Under the pieces are notes generated by a model. It was not told the DNA's origin. It ran no database searches and saw nothing but the letters and a program-made list of their open reading frames with translations. This document shows positions 36,513-44,553 of a stretch of DNA of 64,000 nucleotides, one piece after another. The position numbers and the translations under genes were made by a program. Position 1 is the stretch's first letter, and each line of letters begins with the position of its first letter. The DNA is from Nostoc edaphicum CCNP1411 (GTDB taxonomy: Bacteria > Cyanobacteriota > Cyanobacteriia > Cyanobacteriales > Nostocaceae): the NCBI RefSeq assembly GCF_014023275.1, contig NZ_CP054698.1, positions 5,603,001 through 5,667,000 on the forward strand, in the 5' to 3' direction.

Positions 36513-36755
36513 ATGGCTAAAGCTGATATTCACCCCAAGTGGTATCCAGATGCTAAAGTTTACTGCAACGGTCAAGTTGTTATGACCATTGGCTCTACAA
36601 AGCCAGAATTGCATGTAGACGTTTGGTCTGGAAATCACCCCTTTTACACCGGCACTCAGAAGATTATTGACACTGAGGGTCGAGTAGAGCGCTTCCTCCG
36701 CAAGTACGGTATGAGCAGCACTCAAACATCTGGTGACGAACAAGACAAAAAGTAG
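36513..36755 (+). CDS. rpmE: 50S ribosomal protein L31
   Basis: About 80 residues from the ATG at 36513 (MAKADIHPKWYPDAKVYCNG). An in-frame start at 36465 would add 16 non-homologous residues. Only one cysteine (Cys18) of the four zinc ligands is present and the second pair is replaced by VWSGNHPF, so this is the zinc-independent form. It is the last ribosomal protein gene before prfA. Confidence 0.96.
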   Translation: MAKADIHPKWYPDAKVYCNGQVVMTIGSTKPELHVDVWSGNHPFYTGTQKIIDTEGRVERFLRKYGMSSTQTSGDEQDKK

Positions 36756-36759
36756 CGAG

Positions 36760-36838
36760 TTGGCTCTGCTGTTAAGACGGCCCTGCATCAGCTGGGTCGA
36801 TTTTCATTTATATGCTCGAGCCAATTTGTTATTTTTTT
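36760..36838 (+). terminator. Possible terminator at the end of the ribosomal operon
   Basis: TTGGCTC (36760) pairs with GAGCCAA (36818) around a loop that itself contains GCTG/CAGC stems, and a T-rich tract (TTTGTTATTTTTTT) follows. It lies between rpmE and prfA. The large loop lowers certainty. Confidence 0.45.
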
Positions 36839-36858
36839 AAGGAGCGATCGCAATCGTC

Positions 36859-37956
36859 ATGGCTGAATCATACTTACTGGACAAACTAAAATCCGTTGAA
36901 CAAACTTTTAATGAATTAACACGTCGTCTTGGCGACCCCGATACCGCTAGCAATCCTGATGAGTATCAAGAAATTGCTAAGTCTCGTTCTTCTTTGGAAG
37001 AGGTAGTTAATACTTATGAAATTTGGAAAACAGCCCAAGAAGACTTAATCGGAGCGCGTCAGGTTTACAAAGAATCTGCAAGTGATCCAGAGTTGCAAGA
37101 AATGGCATCACTGGAAGTAAAAGAACTTGAAGAAAAAATAGAACATTTAGAGTCTCGCTTGAAAGTCTTGCTGCTACCACGCGACCCCAATGATGAAAAG
37201 AATATCATGTTGGAAATTCGCGCTGGTACTGGTGGCGATGAAGCAAGTATTTGGGCTGGCGATTTGATGCAGATGTACACCCGCTATGCCCAGACTCAAG
37301 GCTGGAAAGTTTCTCTAGTGAGCGAATCTCGTGGAGAAATGGGTGGCTGGAAAGAAGTCATTCTCGAAATTAAAGGTAATGACGTTTATAGCCAGTTAAA
37401 GTTTGAAGCTGGTGTGCATCGTGTGCAGCGCGTGCCGGCAACTGAATCTGGGGGACGGGTTCATACTTCCACAGCTACCGTGGCAATTATGCCAGAGGTC
37501 GATGATGTGGAAATTCATATTGACCCGAAAGATATTGAAATGACTACAGCCCGTTCTGGTGGTGCTGGTGGACAAAATGTCAACAAGGTGGAAACAGCCG
37601 TTGACTTGATGCACAAACCAACGGGAATACGCATTTTCTGTACAGAAGAACGCAGCCAGTTGCAAAACAAAGAACGGGCGATGCAAATTCTGCGGGCAAA
37701 GTTGTATGACATCAAGTTAGGCGAACAACAAGCAGCTGTAACTTCCATGCGGCGATCGCAAGTTGGTACTGGATCGCGATCGGAAAAAATTCGCACCTAT
37801 AATTATAAAGATAACCGCGCTACCGATCATCGGTTAGGTCAGAATTATTCCCTTACCCCTGTTTTGGATGGTGATTTAGAGACACTTATCCAGTCTTGTA
37901 TATCTCTAGACCAGCAAGAACGTCTCGCGGAGTTAGCGACTTCTGCCGCTAACTAA
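36859..37956 (+). CDS. prfA: Peptide chain release factor 1
   Basis: This 365-residue factor reads UAA and UAG and triggers peptide release. The catalytic GGQ lies in [20 protein letters not shown]. The codon-recognition motif is PAT in [18 protein letters not shown], typical of RF1 as opposed to RF2 (SPF). The coiled N-terminal domain ([17 protein letters not shown]) is complete. A GGAG followed immediately by a HIP1 site precedes the ATG. Confidence 0.97.
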   Translation: MAESYLLDKLKSVEQTFNELTRRLGDPDTASNPDEYQEIAKSRSSLEEVVNTYEIWKTAQEDLIGARQVYKESASDPELQEMASLEVKELEEKIEHLESRLKVLLLPRDPNDEKNIMLEIRAGTGGDEASIWAGDLMQMYTRYAQTQGWKVSLVSESRGEMGGWKEVILEIKGNDVYSQLKFEAGVHRVQRVPATESGGRVHTSTATVAIMPEVDDVEIHIDPKDIEMTTARSGGAGGQNVNKVETAVDLMHKPTGIRIFCTEERSQLQNKERAMQILRAKLYDIKLGEQQAAVTSMRRSQVGTGSRSEKIRTYNYKDNRATDHRLGQNYSLTPVLDGDLETLIQSCISLDQQERLAELATSAAN

Positions 37957-37965
37957 TTTTTGCTG

Positions 37966-38412
37966 TTAAATATTCTGTAAAACCACTTGTTGTACTGTTA
38001 TTTTTAACACAGACAGGTGGTTTTCTAATATTGCGTGGAGTGTATCTTCTATTTCACTGGGATAATGGTAATAGGCAAATTCGTACTTCATAACGTAATT
38101 TAACTTTGCCCATTCCTTCAGAGTTTCACAGGTATAAATTAGCTTTTCCACTTCTTCTTGCCAACGCGCAAAAATCCGGTAGCTAAAAAAGCTGCTGCAT
38201 ATATTTCCTTTTGCATCCCAGTAGGAAATACACACTTGATGCTTCAGAAGGTGGATTTTTTTGATTTGCTTAACGTCGTAGCCTTTAACTTTTAAAGCTT
38301 CTTTGGTTTCTGCGTCAGAAATGTTCCACAGTTCTGGTTTAATTTTATTAGTGGCTATAAAGTTTTTACCTTTGCGGCGATATTGGTTAATTTTGCGTGG
38401 CTTGCGAAACAT
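37966..38412 (-). CDS. Hypothetical protein
   Basis: A 148-residue basic protein I do not recognise. It starts MFRKPRKINQYRRKGKNFIA and contains WNISDAETKEALKVKGYDV and a Tyr-rich segment MKYEFAYYHYPSEIEDTLHA. There is no signal peptide or membrane helix. It converges with prfA 9 bp away and marks the beginning of a lower-GC accessory stretch. The coherent codon pattern and length support a real gene. Confidence 0.6.
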   Translation of the reverse strand: MFRKPRKINQYRRKGKNFIATNKIKPELWNISDAETKEALKVKGYDVKQIKKIHLLKHQVCISYWDAKGNICSSFFSYRIFARWQEEVEKLIYTCETLKEWAKLNYVMKYEFAYYHYPSEIEDTLHAILENHLSVLKITVQQVVLQNI

Positions 38413-38592
38413 GATGCACCTTCGATATTATTTCTTCGCAGCAAAGTTGAGCTACTAGCATAAGCGCCGTAGCAAACTAAGTTTTTTGGGTTGATTAAAG
38501 ATAGATGGGTTATTCTACTAGCTTGATGCCTGTAGTTGCAGATTTACAACCAGAGATATAGTTTAGTACTAAAATACAAGGCTGTCAATATA

Positions 38593-38627
38593 AAAGTAAA
38601 CTTGTAATATTGAAAGTAGACTTGTAA
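38593..38627 (+). promoter_or_regulatory. Two palindromic operator-like sites before the XRE gene
   Basis: AAAGTAAACTTGTAA (38593) and AAAGTAGACTTGTAA (38613) are near-identical, offset by exactly 20 bp and so on the same face of the helix. Each contains the inverted repeat AAGT-N2-ACTT. They end 25 bp before the GTG at 38653, the expected place for autoregulation by the encoded repressor. Confidence 0.6.
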
Positions 38628-38652
38628 ATACAGTTGGCTAGCTATATAAGCA

Positions 38653-39015
38653 GTGAAGATCGAAAGCAAACAAAAACTGATTGAAATCATTAAACTAGCT
38701 CGCGGTTCAATGAGTCAGCGAGCATTTGGTAAGCTTTTGGGGGTATCTGCTACTGCTGTTCAGATGTGGGAAAAAGGTGTGAAGGTGCCAGATACAGAAA
38801 ATTTGGCTCGAATCGCATCGAAAGCAGGCTACACAATGGAAGAGTTAATCAGCTGCATAGATGGCAAGCCAATTCCAGAAACCTCAGATTTGAGTCTGAT
38901 TCTTAGACAAATCCAGCACATGCCTTTGGCTCAAGTAGCTCAAATTGTGCAAGCTGCGGCAGAGAGATTGGCGGCTGTGGCAGAAGCATCTGGGGATGAG
39001 GCGAAGGCTAGTTGA
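38653..39015 (+). CDS. XRE-family helix-turn-helix regulator
   Basis: A 120-residue protein. Residues 5-60 form a Cro/CI-type domain (LARGSMSQRAFGKLLGVSAT, AVQMWEKGVKVPDTENLARI). The remainder is a short helical C-terminus (LILRQIQHMPLAQVAQIVQA) probably used for dimerisation. The GTG start is preceded by two palindromic sites that may be its operators. The target genes are unknown. The DUF29 gene 84 bp downstream, in the same direction, could be co-regulated. Confidence 0.85.
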   Translation: MKIESKQKLIEIIKLARGSMSQRAFGKLLGVSATAVQMWEKGVKVPDTENLARIASKAGYTMEELISCIDGKPIPETSDLSLILRQIQHMPLAQVAQIVQAAAERLAAVAEASGDEAKAS

Positions 39016-39024
39016 ATATTAAAA

Positions 39025-39051
39025 TAATTCGTAATTCGTAATTCGTAATTA
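39025..39051 (+). repeat. TAATTCG heptamer array
   Basis: Three TAATTCG units and one TAATTAA unit stand in tandem between the XRE gene and the DUF29 gene. This is another sequence class of the same 7-bp periodicity. Confidence 0.8.
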
Positions 39052-39098
39052 AGTTTTTTTAACTAGCTCGTGGTTTCTTGCTGTCAAGATTCAACTCT

Positions 39099-39551
39099 AT
39101 GGACAAACCTTTTTTGTATGACCAAGATTTCTATGGCTGGACACAGCAGCAGGCTAAAGCGTTAGAGCAGAGGCTAGTTAAGGAACTAGACTGGCAACAC
39201 CTGCAAGAGGAAATTCAAGCTTTGGGGAGACAGGAGTATCGGGAACTTGTGAGCCGTCTGAGTGTATTACTTGGTCATCTCTTAAAGTGGGAGTTTCAAC
39301 CCGAACAACGCTCTCGCAGTTGGTTTTTAACAATTCGAGAACAGCGCCGCGCCATCAATAGGCATCTGCGGCAGAACCCTAGCTTAAAGTCTCGAATAGA
39401 AGAAGCCTTGTTAGATGGCTTTGAAGCGGGAGTCGATTTGGCGCTACGAGAAACTAACTTACCATTACGAACTTTTCCAGAGCATTGCCCTTATTTATTT
39501 GATGATGCGATCGCAGACAATTTTCTGTGCGATAAGCTGTTACGCAGCTAA
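39099..39551 (+). CDS. DUF29 protein with IS-altered C-terminus
   Basis: A DUF29-family protein of about 150 residues, from the ATG at 39099 (MDKPFLYDQDFYGWTQQQAK). A TTG at 39078 is less likely. Family features are LDWQHLQEEIQALGRQEYRE and the Trp/Arg-rich core LLKWEFQPEQRSRSW. DUF29 proteins are very numerous in cyanobacteria and have no proven function. The last codons, KLLRS and stop, are read from the end of an IS630-type element. Joining the flanks restores GAT ACT CGT CAA GAC TGG GAA GGA TAA, so the ancestral protein ended DTRQDWEG. The truncation is minimal and the protein may still work. Confidence 0.85.
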   Translation: MDKPFLYDQDFYGWTQQQAKALEQRLVKELDWQHLQEEIQALGRQEYRELVSRLSVLLGHLLKWEFQPEQRSRSWFLTIREQRRAINRHLRQNPSLKSRIEEALLDGFEAGVDLALRETNLPLRTFPEHCPYLFDDAIADNFLCDKLLRS

Positions 39552-40724
39552 ATTTAATAAACAGCATTACCTTTATTTTTAATTTTGCGTTCCCATTTAA
39601 TAATAAGACCTCCTTCATTTAACAATTTATTTAACAACTCTTCTAGCTGTGATACTGACTCGAACAATCTATGAGCTATATATTCTTTTGCTGAATGCCA
39701 AACCAATTCAATCAAATTATAATCTGGACTATAAGGTGGTAGAAATTCCAGGATAATATTTGGCATTTCTGCCTTGATACGAACTAAAATATCTTTTCTT
39801 TTATGGAAGCTGGCATTATCTAAGATAATCACTATTTTCGCAGAACATTTATTGAAAGTCTCAATTCTATTTCCTTGCTCTATCCATTCTTGCAATAGAA
39901 AATTATTCAAAGATTGAAGCTGCTCATAAAATACATCGGCATTTCCTTTTTTAATCACAAAATTCATTCTCTTCTTGTCGTGATAACGTAACCCTCCCAT
40001 AATATTTACTCTTCCTCTTCTTCTTTGACCTGTGATTTGTTTCCTTGTACCTTTCTTACCCCAGTTTTTTTCTTCTTATCACTCTTAAACTAAATCCACT
40101 CTCATCCCAAAACCATACCTGTAAACGCTCTGGGGCTTCCTTTGTTATTCTTAAGTATTCTGACAATTTTTCTTTAAATGCCTTACGCATTTCAGGATTC
40201 TGTTTGTCCTCTAGGCTGTATTTTGCCCAAAGGTAAACGTACTTTTTTTCGCTCTAATATTCTCCCAACTTGTGAACCACTTAACTTAATTCCTGTTATC
40301 TTTTCGAGGTATGTAGCTAGTCTTGCTGCTGTCCAACGACCAAATTCATACCCATACTCTAGTGGCTCTTTTTCAATTATTTCTAATAATAAATCCTCAT
40401 ATTCTTTGGTAACTTTGCGGAAGTTCCCTTCTCTTCTTCCATCTAAAAAACTTTCTAGGTTATCTGGATCGCCGTGAACTGCCCAATATGCTACTGTTGG
40501 ATATGCAATATCTAAAAACTTACTAATCTCTTGATAAGTTTTTCCATCATTCATTAATAATAAAATCAGAATCTTTTCTCTTACGTAGGGATTTTCATGC
40601 TCTTTTAGCGTTTTTAGTAGCCTTTCCTTCTGCTCTTGGGAAAGATGATTTTTTGCTGGCATAGATGGCTGATACTAAATTAATTACTTAATCTAATATT
40701 ATACAATCTAGCTGCGTAACAGCT
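39535..40724 (-). mobile_element. IS630-type insertion sequence with TA target duplication
   Basis: The 1,190-bp element has terminal inverted repeats. The left end (39535) reads AGCTGTTACGCAGCTAAATT and the right end, read inward from 40724, AGCTGTTACGCAGCTAGATT, 19 of 20 identical. Both flanks are TA (39533-39534 and 40725-40726), the duplication made by IS630/Tc1-type transposition. The interior is a minus-strand transposase gene broken into three frames. It interrupts the DUF29 gene at its eighth-last codon. Confidence 0.92.
39554..40662 (-). pseudogene. IS630-type transposase in three reading frames
   Basis: The N-terminal part (40662-40192) is a helix-turn-helix region (KTYQEISKFLDIAYPTVAYW). 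At an A7 run near 40245 the homology moves to another frame (KYVYLWAKYSLEDKQNPEMR, then WFWDESGFSL with the first catalytic Asp). At a second A7 run near 40068 it moves again to the third frame (NWGKKGTRKQITGQ, then IILDNASFHK and FLPPYSPDYNLIELVW with the other acidic residues of the DDE triad). Removing one A from each run gives one continuous protein. Either the element is dead, RNA polymerase slippage on the A7 runs restores it, or the runs are sequencing errors. Confidence 0.88.
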
Positions 40725-40801
40725 TACTCGTCAAGACTGGGAAGGATAATTCCTGCCATTTTCCTTACGAGCATTTGTTATTTAGAGACACGTTATATTT
40801 G

Positions 40802-41539
40802 TTAATAAATAATAGAAACTAGTTTTTCAAAATCTTGAAAATCACAGCTTTGCTGTTTTTTCACATCTTGAAAATATATATCGTAGTAGAGCTTATTGTC
40901 TTGAAATTTGAAGAAAGATCCTACTATGGGTAACTGCTCACCTTTTAGCCTAAAAACTATTCTGTTAAGTTTATATTTCCCATATTGATTAACAAGATAA
41001 ACAAAACTATCAAAACTTCCATTTACAGCTTTTTCAAATTCTAGTAGATTTTTATCTAATTTATTAGAACTTTGCAAGATTAAAGGTGGTATATCTTCAA
41101 GGCTATTGAGATTATTATCCGTAAATACTGTGTCTTTTTTTATATAAGCAATAATTTGATGATAATTATATAAAATACCAATTTCTGAACAAGATTTATT
41201 TAGGTATCTTTCAATCTGCTTCTCATGATTCCGCAAGTTTTCTTCTTCTCGCTTCACTTCCACAATCATTAGAGGAGGGCAATATGGTTTAAAATATTCA
41301 TTTTCCGCAGTTTTATATAATTCTATATCGTGATTATTAGATTCCACTCTTATATCAATTTCATTCGGGAATAATCCACTTTGATTTACCAAAAAGTAGA
41401 TAAACAATTGCCTAACTTTTTCTTCTGGTCGTCCATTAAGAACAATTTCCCGACCTCTAATCAAACACTTTGTATATTCTGCATAGTTTCTCTTATATAT
41501 ATTTAGTTTTTGGGATATTTCTTCACTTAAGCTAGTCAT
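40802..41539 (-). CDS. PD-(D/E)XK nuclease, HsdR-N-like, partner of the upstream GTPase
   Basis: A 245-residue protein resembling the N-terminal nuclease domain of type I restriction subunits. A helix with RPEEKVRQLFIYFLV provides Glu39/Glu40. The core strands give Asp71 (NHDIELY) and Glu94-Val-Lys96 (MIVEVKRE), the D...ExK signature. Gln107 and the RYL segment after it fit the following helix. The C-terminal 110 residues are specific to this protein. It lies 87 bp downstream of the GTPase gene on the same strand, so the two probably form an operon. No methyltransferase or helicase is adjacent, so it is not an ordinary restriction enzyme. AT-rich, possibly acquired. Confidence 0.7.
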   Translation of the reverse strand: MTSLSEEISQKLNIYKRNYAEYTKCLIRGREIVLNGRPEEKVRQLFIYFLVNQSGLFPNEIDIRVESNNHDIELYKTAENEYFKPYCPPLMIVEVKREEENLRNHEKQIERYLNKSCSEIGILYNYHQIIAYIKKDTVFTDNNLNSLEDIPPLILQSSNKLDKNLLEFEKAVNGSFDSFVYLVNQYGKYKLNRIVFRLKGEQLPIVGSFFKFQDNKLYYDIYFQDVKKQQSCDFQDFEKLVSIIY

Positions 41540-41626
41540 AGATAATCAGGTTTTTTTATCAACTGGTTCTAGGGACACAAGATTATTGCATCCCTTAGTA
41601 TTTTCTATACAATTTTAAATTGCTAT

Positions 41627-43666
41627 CTATTTTTCTCCGAAAAAGCTTAATATTTTAGCAACTAATTTCTTCCAAGACTTTACTGCTTGAATCTCTAAAA
41701 ATGTATTTAAACTTTCTTCTTTTTCAAGTTCGTGCTTCAAAGTCTGACATACATTATCTGTATAGGTTTCACCTGGAGGTCTTACCTTTCCCTTTTCCTT
41801 AATTAGAGCCGTCCAGAAATCAGAATCTTCTTTTTGAGGTGATAATTTTCTTTTAGCTTCCTTTTGAATCTCTTTTCCTACTTCACTTATAAAATTGTCA
41901 TACAAGGAGTTAAATTGTATAACTAGTTCAGGGATAAGTGTCTTTAAAGATTCATTTGCAGATGTCAGGTCATTCAGGATATTTTCTAGTTCCTGTTTTG
42001 CTTCTTTAGTAAACTTCTTTAACATTTCATCTTCATCCATTCCCTCAGCAAAAACTCTCATATCATAATATATATCTATATTCCTTGGCTCATAGGAACC
42101 AAAGTTGCGATGAATAGCGTGTTTGGTATTCCATGCTTTATAAACAGTACGATAGTATTCAATATATTTAGTAACAAAACCTTTATCTAGACCTTGATCT
42201 TTATAAACAAAACTAGGTACTCTTTTACTCAAATCCCGCAAATCCTTTATCTTCTGAATGGCTTTTTCTATTGCCTTGATTTCTGATCCTGTCAAAGCGT
42301 CACCATTTTTTATTCTCGTAAAGCTTTCTGTAATATCCTTGATTTCGTCTAATAAAATATTTCGTCTACGTTCCACTACACCCACTATGGCTTCAATGAA
42401 TTCATTCTTATCTGCTTGTACATCTTCTTCACTGTAAATATCAGTATTTAGCTTGACTATATCATCACGGTAGTATCTCAAAGCATCATAGAACAAAATA
42501 TTTTCTAGGAAAAAATCTAAATTCAAATTCCTGAATGTAGCTTGAACTTCTTCTTTTCTGATTTGAATTCCTGCATCCCAATCTCCATCACATCCATGCA
42601 CTTTTTCAGGTTGATTTTTGTGAGTCAAGACCAAAGTTACAAATCTATGATGAAAATCTTTAGATTTAGATGTAAGATGATAACCTATTAATTTTCTAAT
42701 ATTAGCTTCAGGAGCATCATTAAATGAAGTGACAAAGAGACAGATAGTATCCTGATTCTCAATATATTTCTGCAAGTCTTTACGAATTGGATTTTCATCA
42801 AGTCCTTTAGTATCTACAACTGAATCAAACTGAGACAAGTTTGAGCCAGATAAAACATCATAGCTCACATTTAGATATATTTTTCTGGGAATAGCAAATT
42901 CCTTAAATTCAACATTATTGATGGCAGCAAAGACATTTTTTATCCATTCTTTCTCATTTGTTTGATTATCAAATTCAATCTTATTCGTAGTCCTATATTC
43001 CAGCTTTGCATTATTCAACGCATTTTTTTTAACTTCCTCAAGCCCTAATAAATCAAATTTTTCCTTAGCTGGATCAATTATTTCAGTTTTCTTTTTCTCT
43101 CCCTCATAAATTGTTTTATATTGCAACTTCATTTCTATGATATTTCTAATAGCCCTTTCAATTTCTTTAGAAATAATTATCTTCTGATCTGTTTGAAGAT
43201 TGTCTTTGTCTTTATCTGCAATATAGTCACAAAATTCAAAAATCAGATTTTCCATTTCATCAACTGTATAAGGCTCTATTTCTATGTAAGTTTTTACCGC
43301 AGCTTTGATAATTACTTCACATATAGTAGTTTTACCTGCTCCGGTTGATAGTAACTCTTTAGTTTCAATTACATTTCGAGACTTGTTAGCAATAGTTTTT
43401 GAAACATTGAAGTCGCTTATTAAATTAAAAAGATGGCAAATAGCTGTGGTTTTTCCTTCTCCAATAGTACCTATAAAAACAATTTTATATTTTTCTATAC
43501 TAAGGATGTTTTCTATTTCATCTAATCGCTCTAACTTGGATTTTAGGTTATTGATGCAAATATAATTAGGTATATTAATCTCAGAATGATCTGAAATTTT
43601 ATTTATTTCCTTCCTCAAATCTTGTTTCAAAGATGCGATCTCTTCTTGCCACGTTATCGTCAACAT
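41627..43666 (-). CDS. Large P-loop GTPase (dynamin-like or GTPase-defence type)
   Basis: A 679-residue protein. Residues 66-73 (GTIGEGKT) form a Walker A motif after a short helical N-terminus. About 35 residues later STGAGKTTICEV looks like a switch I region that resembles a second P-loop. VVDTKGLDEN (Asp285, Gly288) is the G3/Walker B motif and LVLTHKNQ (about 346-352) sits where the G4 base-recognition motif belongs. A long, mostly helical C-terminal half (430-650) follows, ending in the amphipathic segment SWKKLVAKILSFFGEK. This layout recalls dynamin-like GTPases. It is the first gene of a two-gene operon with the nuclease at 40802. A role in phage defence is inferred from the pairing and the setting only. 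Confidence 0.65.
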   Translation of the reverse strand: MLTITWQEEIASLKQDLRKEINKISDHSEINIPNYICINNLKSKLERLDEIENILSIEKYKIVFIGTIGEGKTTAICHLFNLISDFNVSKTIANKSRNVIETKELLSTGAGKTTICEVIIKAAVKTYIEIEPYTVDEMENLIFEFCDYIADKDKDNLQTDQKIIISKEIERAIRNIIEMKLQYKTIYEGEKKKTEIIDPAKEKFDLLGLEEVKKNALNNAKLEYRTTNKIEFDNQTNEKEWIKNVFAAINNVEFKEFAIPRKIYLNVSYDVLSGSNLSQFDSVVDTKGLDENPIRKDLQKYIENQDTICLFVTSFNDAPEANIRKLIGYHLTSKSKDFHHRFVTLVLTHKNQPEKVHGCDGDWDAGIQIRKEEVQATFRNLNLDFFLENILFYDALRYYRDDIVKLNTDIYSEEDVQADKNEFIEAIVGVVERRRNILLDEIKDITESFTRIKNGDALTGSEIKAIEKAIQKIKDLRDLSKRVPSFVYKDQGLDKGFVTKYIEYYRTVYKAWNTKHAIHRNFGSYEPRNIDIYYDMRVFAEGMDEDEMLKKFTKEAKQELENILNDLTSANESLKTLIPELVIQFNSLYDNFISEVGKEIQKEAKRKLSPQKEDSDFWTALIKEKGKVRPPGETYTDNVCQTLKHELEKEESLNTFLEIQAVKSWKKLVAKILSFFGEK

Positions 43667-44021
43667 ACTGTTTACCCTGTTTCGATGCTTAATTACTTGA
43701 TATTTACAGTATGCCCATTATGGTTAAATATCTAACAACAGCCTCATAACACTACCACCCCCTTCTCTGGTAAGACTTTAGCCACTTGGTTATGAACAAG
43801 GCGATCGCTAATTTTGGCTGAGTTAAAGGTTCTGGTAGAAATACGTAATGGCTGCACAAACTAAGTCCGTCTGCGTGGACTCCAGCAAGTTGAAACCCAC
43901 GGAGATGGGTTTTGTCTGTATAGCTGCGATTTCTAATTGCCAGTGCTAGGGTATTTTACTGGCAGTTAAGGAATAAATGGTTTTAAAATGGTGCAATCTT
44001 AAATGATTTAGGGGTGCAGCT
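43667..44021. other. Intergenic region with gene debris and a dispersed repeat
   Basis: A minus-strand stretch ending in a stop at 43744 reads SDRLVHNQVAKVLPEKGVVV, then L, like the tail of a lost gene. It runs into the double-hairpin repeat at 43850-43941. The region separates the divergent GTPase operon and the gene at 44022 and should hold both promoters. Confidence 0.4.
43850..43941 (+). repeat. Double-hairpin dispersed element
   Basis: Two hairpins in a row, AGTCC/GGACT around GTCTGCGT and AACCCA/TGGGTT around CGGAGA, are framed by GGCTGCACAAACTAAG and TGTATAGCTGCGATTTCTAA. From memory this resembles a repeat common between Nostoc genes (hairpins flanked by TGTGTAGC..GCGATTTCTAAT). Only one copy is in the window. 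Confidence 0.5.
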
Positions 44022-44519
44022 ATGTCGCTACGCAATGAGCCTTTAGATTGGCAACTTGAAACGAATAATCCTTATATACCAGTTTATCATCAAGGTAATT
44101 TGGTGGGATTTTTTAAACCAGAATATGCCAGTGAAGTTATTAAAATTTTAAACGAAGAAGAAGTTTTAAAGAAAGCACTAAAAATGGCTTGTACTGATTT
44201 AATTAAAAAAATCGGTGGCGATACCAGAAAAGTCAATTATTTAATGGAAAAATATGTAAAAACTAGTGAACGTCCAAAGCATGGAACTAGAGCGATCGCA
44301 GTTTTACTTCAGGATAGGCAAAAAGAGCTTGATTTGAGTAATCAGGAGTTTGCTAAATTCTGCGACACCTTTAAATTATCTCCGACTGAACTGAATAATA
44401 TTTATGCTGGAGAAACATTTGATGATAGTTTGTTAGCGCCACTATCACGTATATTAGGTATGGCAAAAGAGCAATTGCTGAAAGTGCGAGATGGTTCTGA
44501 AGAATCAAGCAACACATAA
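44022..44519 (+). CDS. Hypothetical protein with HTH-like C-terminus
   Basis: A 165-residue protein not assigned to a named family. The N-terminus (YIPVYHQGNLVGFFKPEYAS) looks like a small beta domain. The C-terminal part (VLLQDRQKELDLSNQEFAKF, then LSPTELNNIYAG) looks like a degenerate XRE-type helix-turn-helix. It lies 34 bp before the Rpn-like nuclease gene and may be its regulator or a co-expressed partner. No membrane segment. Confidence 0.6.
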   Translation: MSLRNEPLDWQLETNNPYIPVYHQGNLVGFFKPEYASEVIKILNEEEVLKKALKMACTDLIKKIGGDTRKVNYLMEKYVKTSERPKHGTRAIAVLLQDRQKELDLSNQEFAKFCDTFKLSPTELNNIYAGETFDDSLLAPLSRILGMAKEQLLKVRDGSEESSNT

Positions 44520-44553
44520 ATAGCAAATCAGAATCTTCAAATCAGATAAAATT

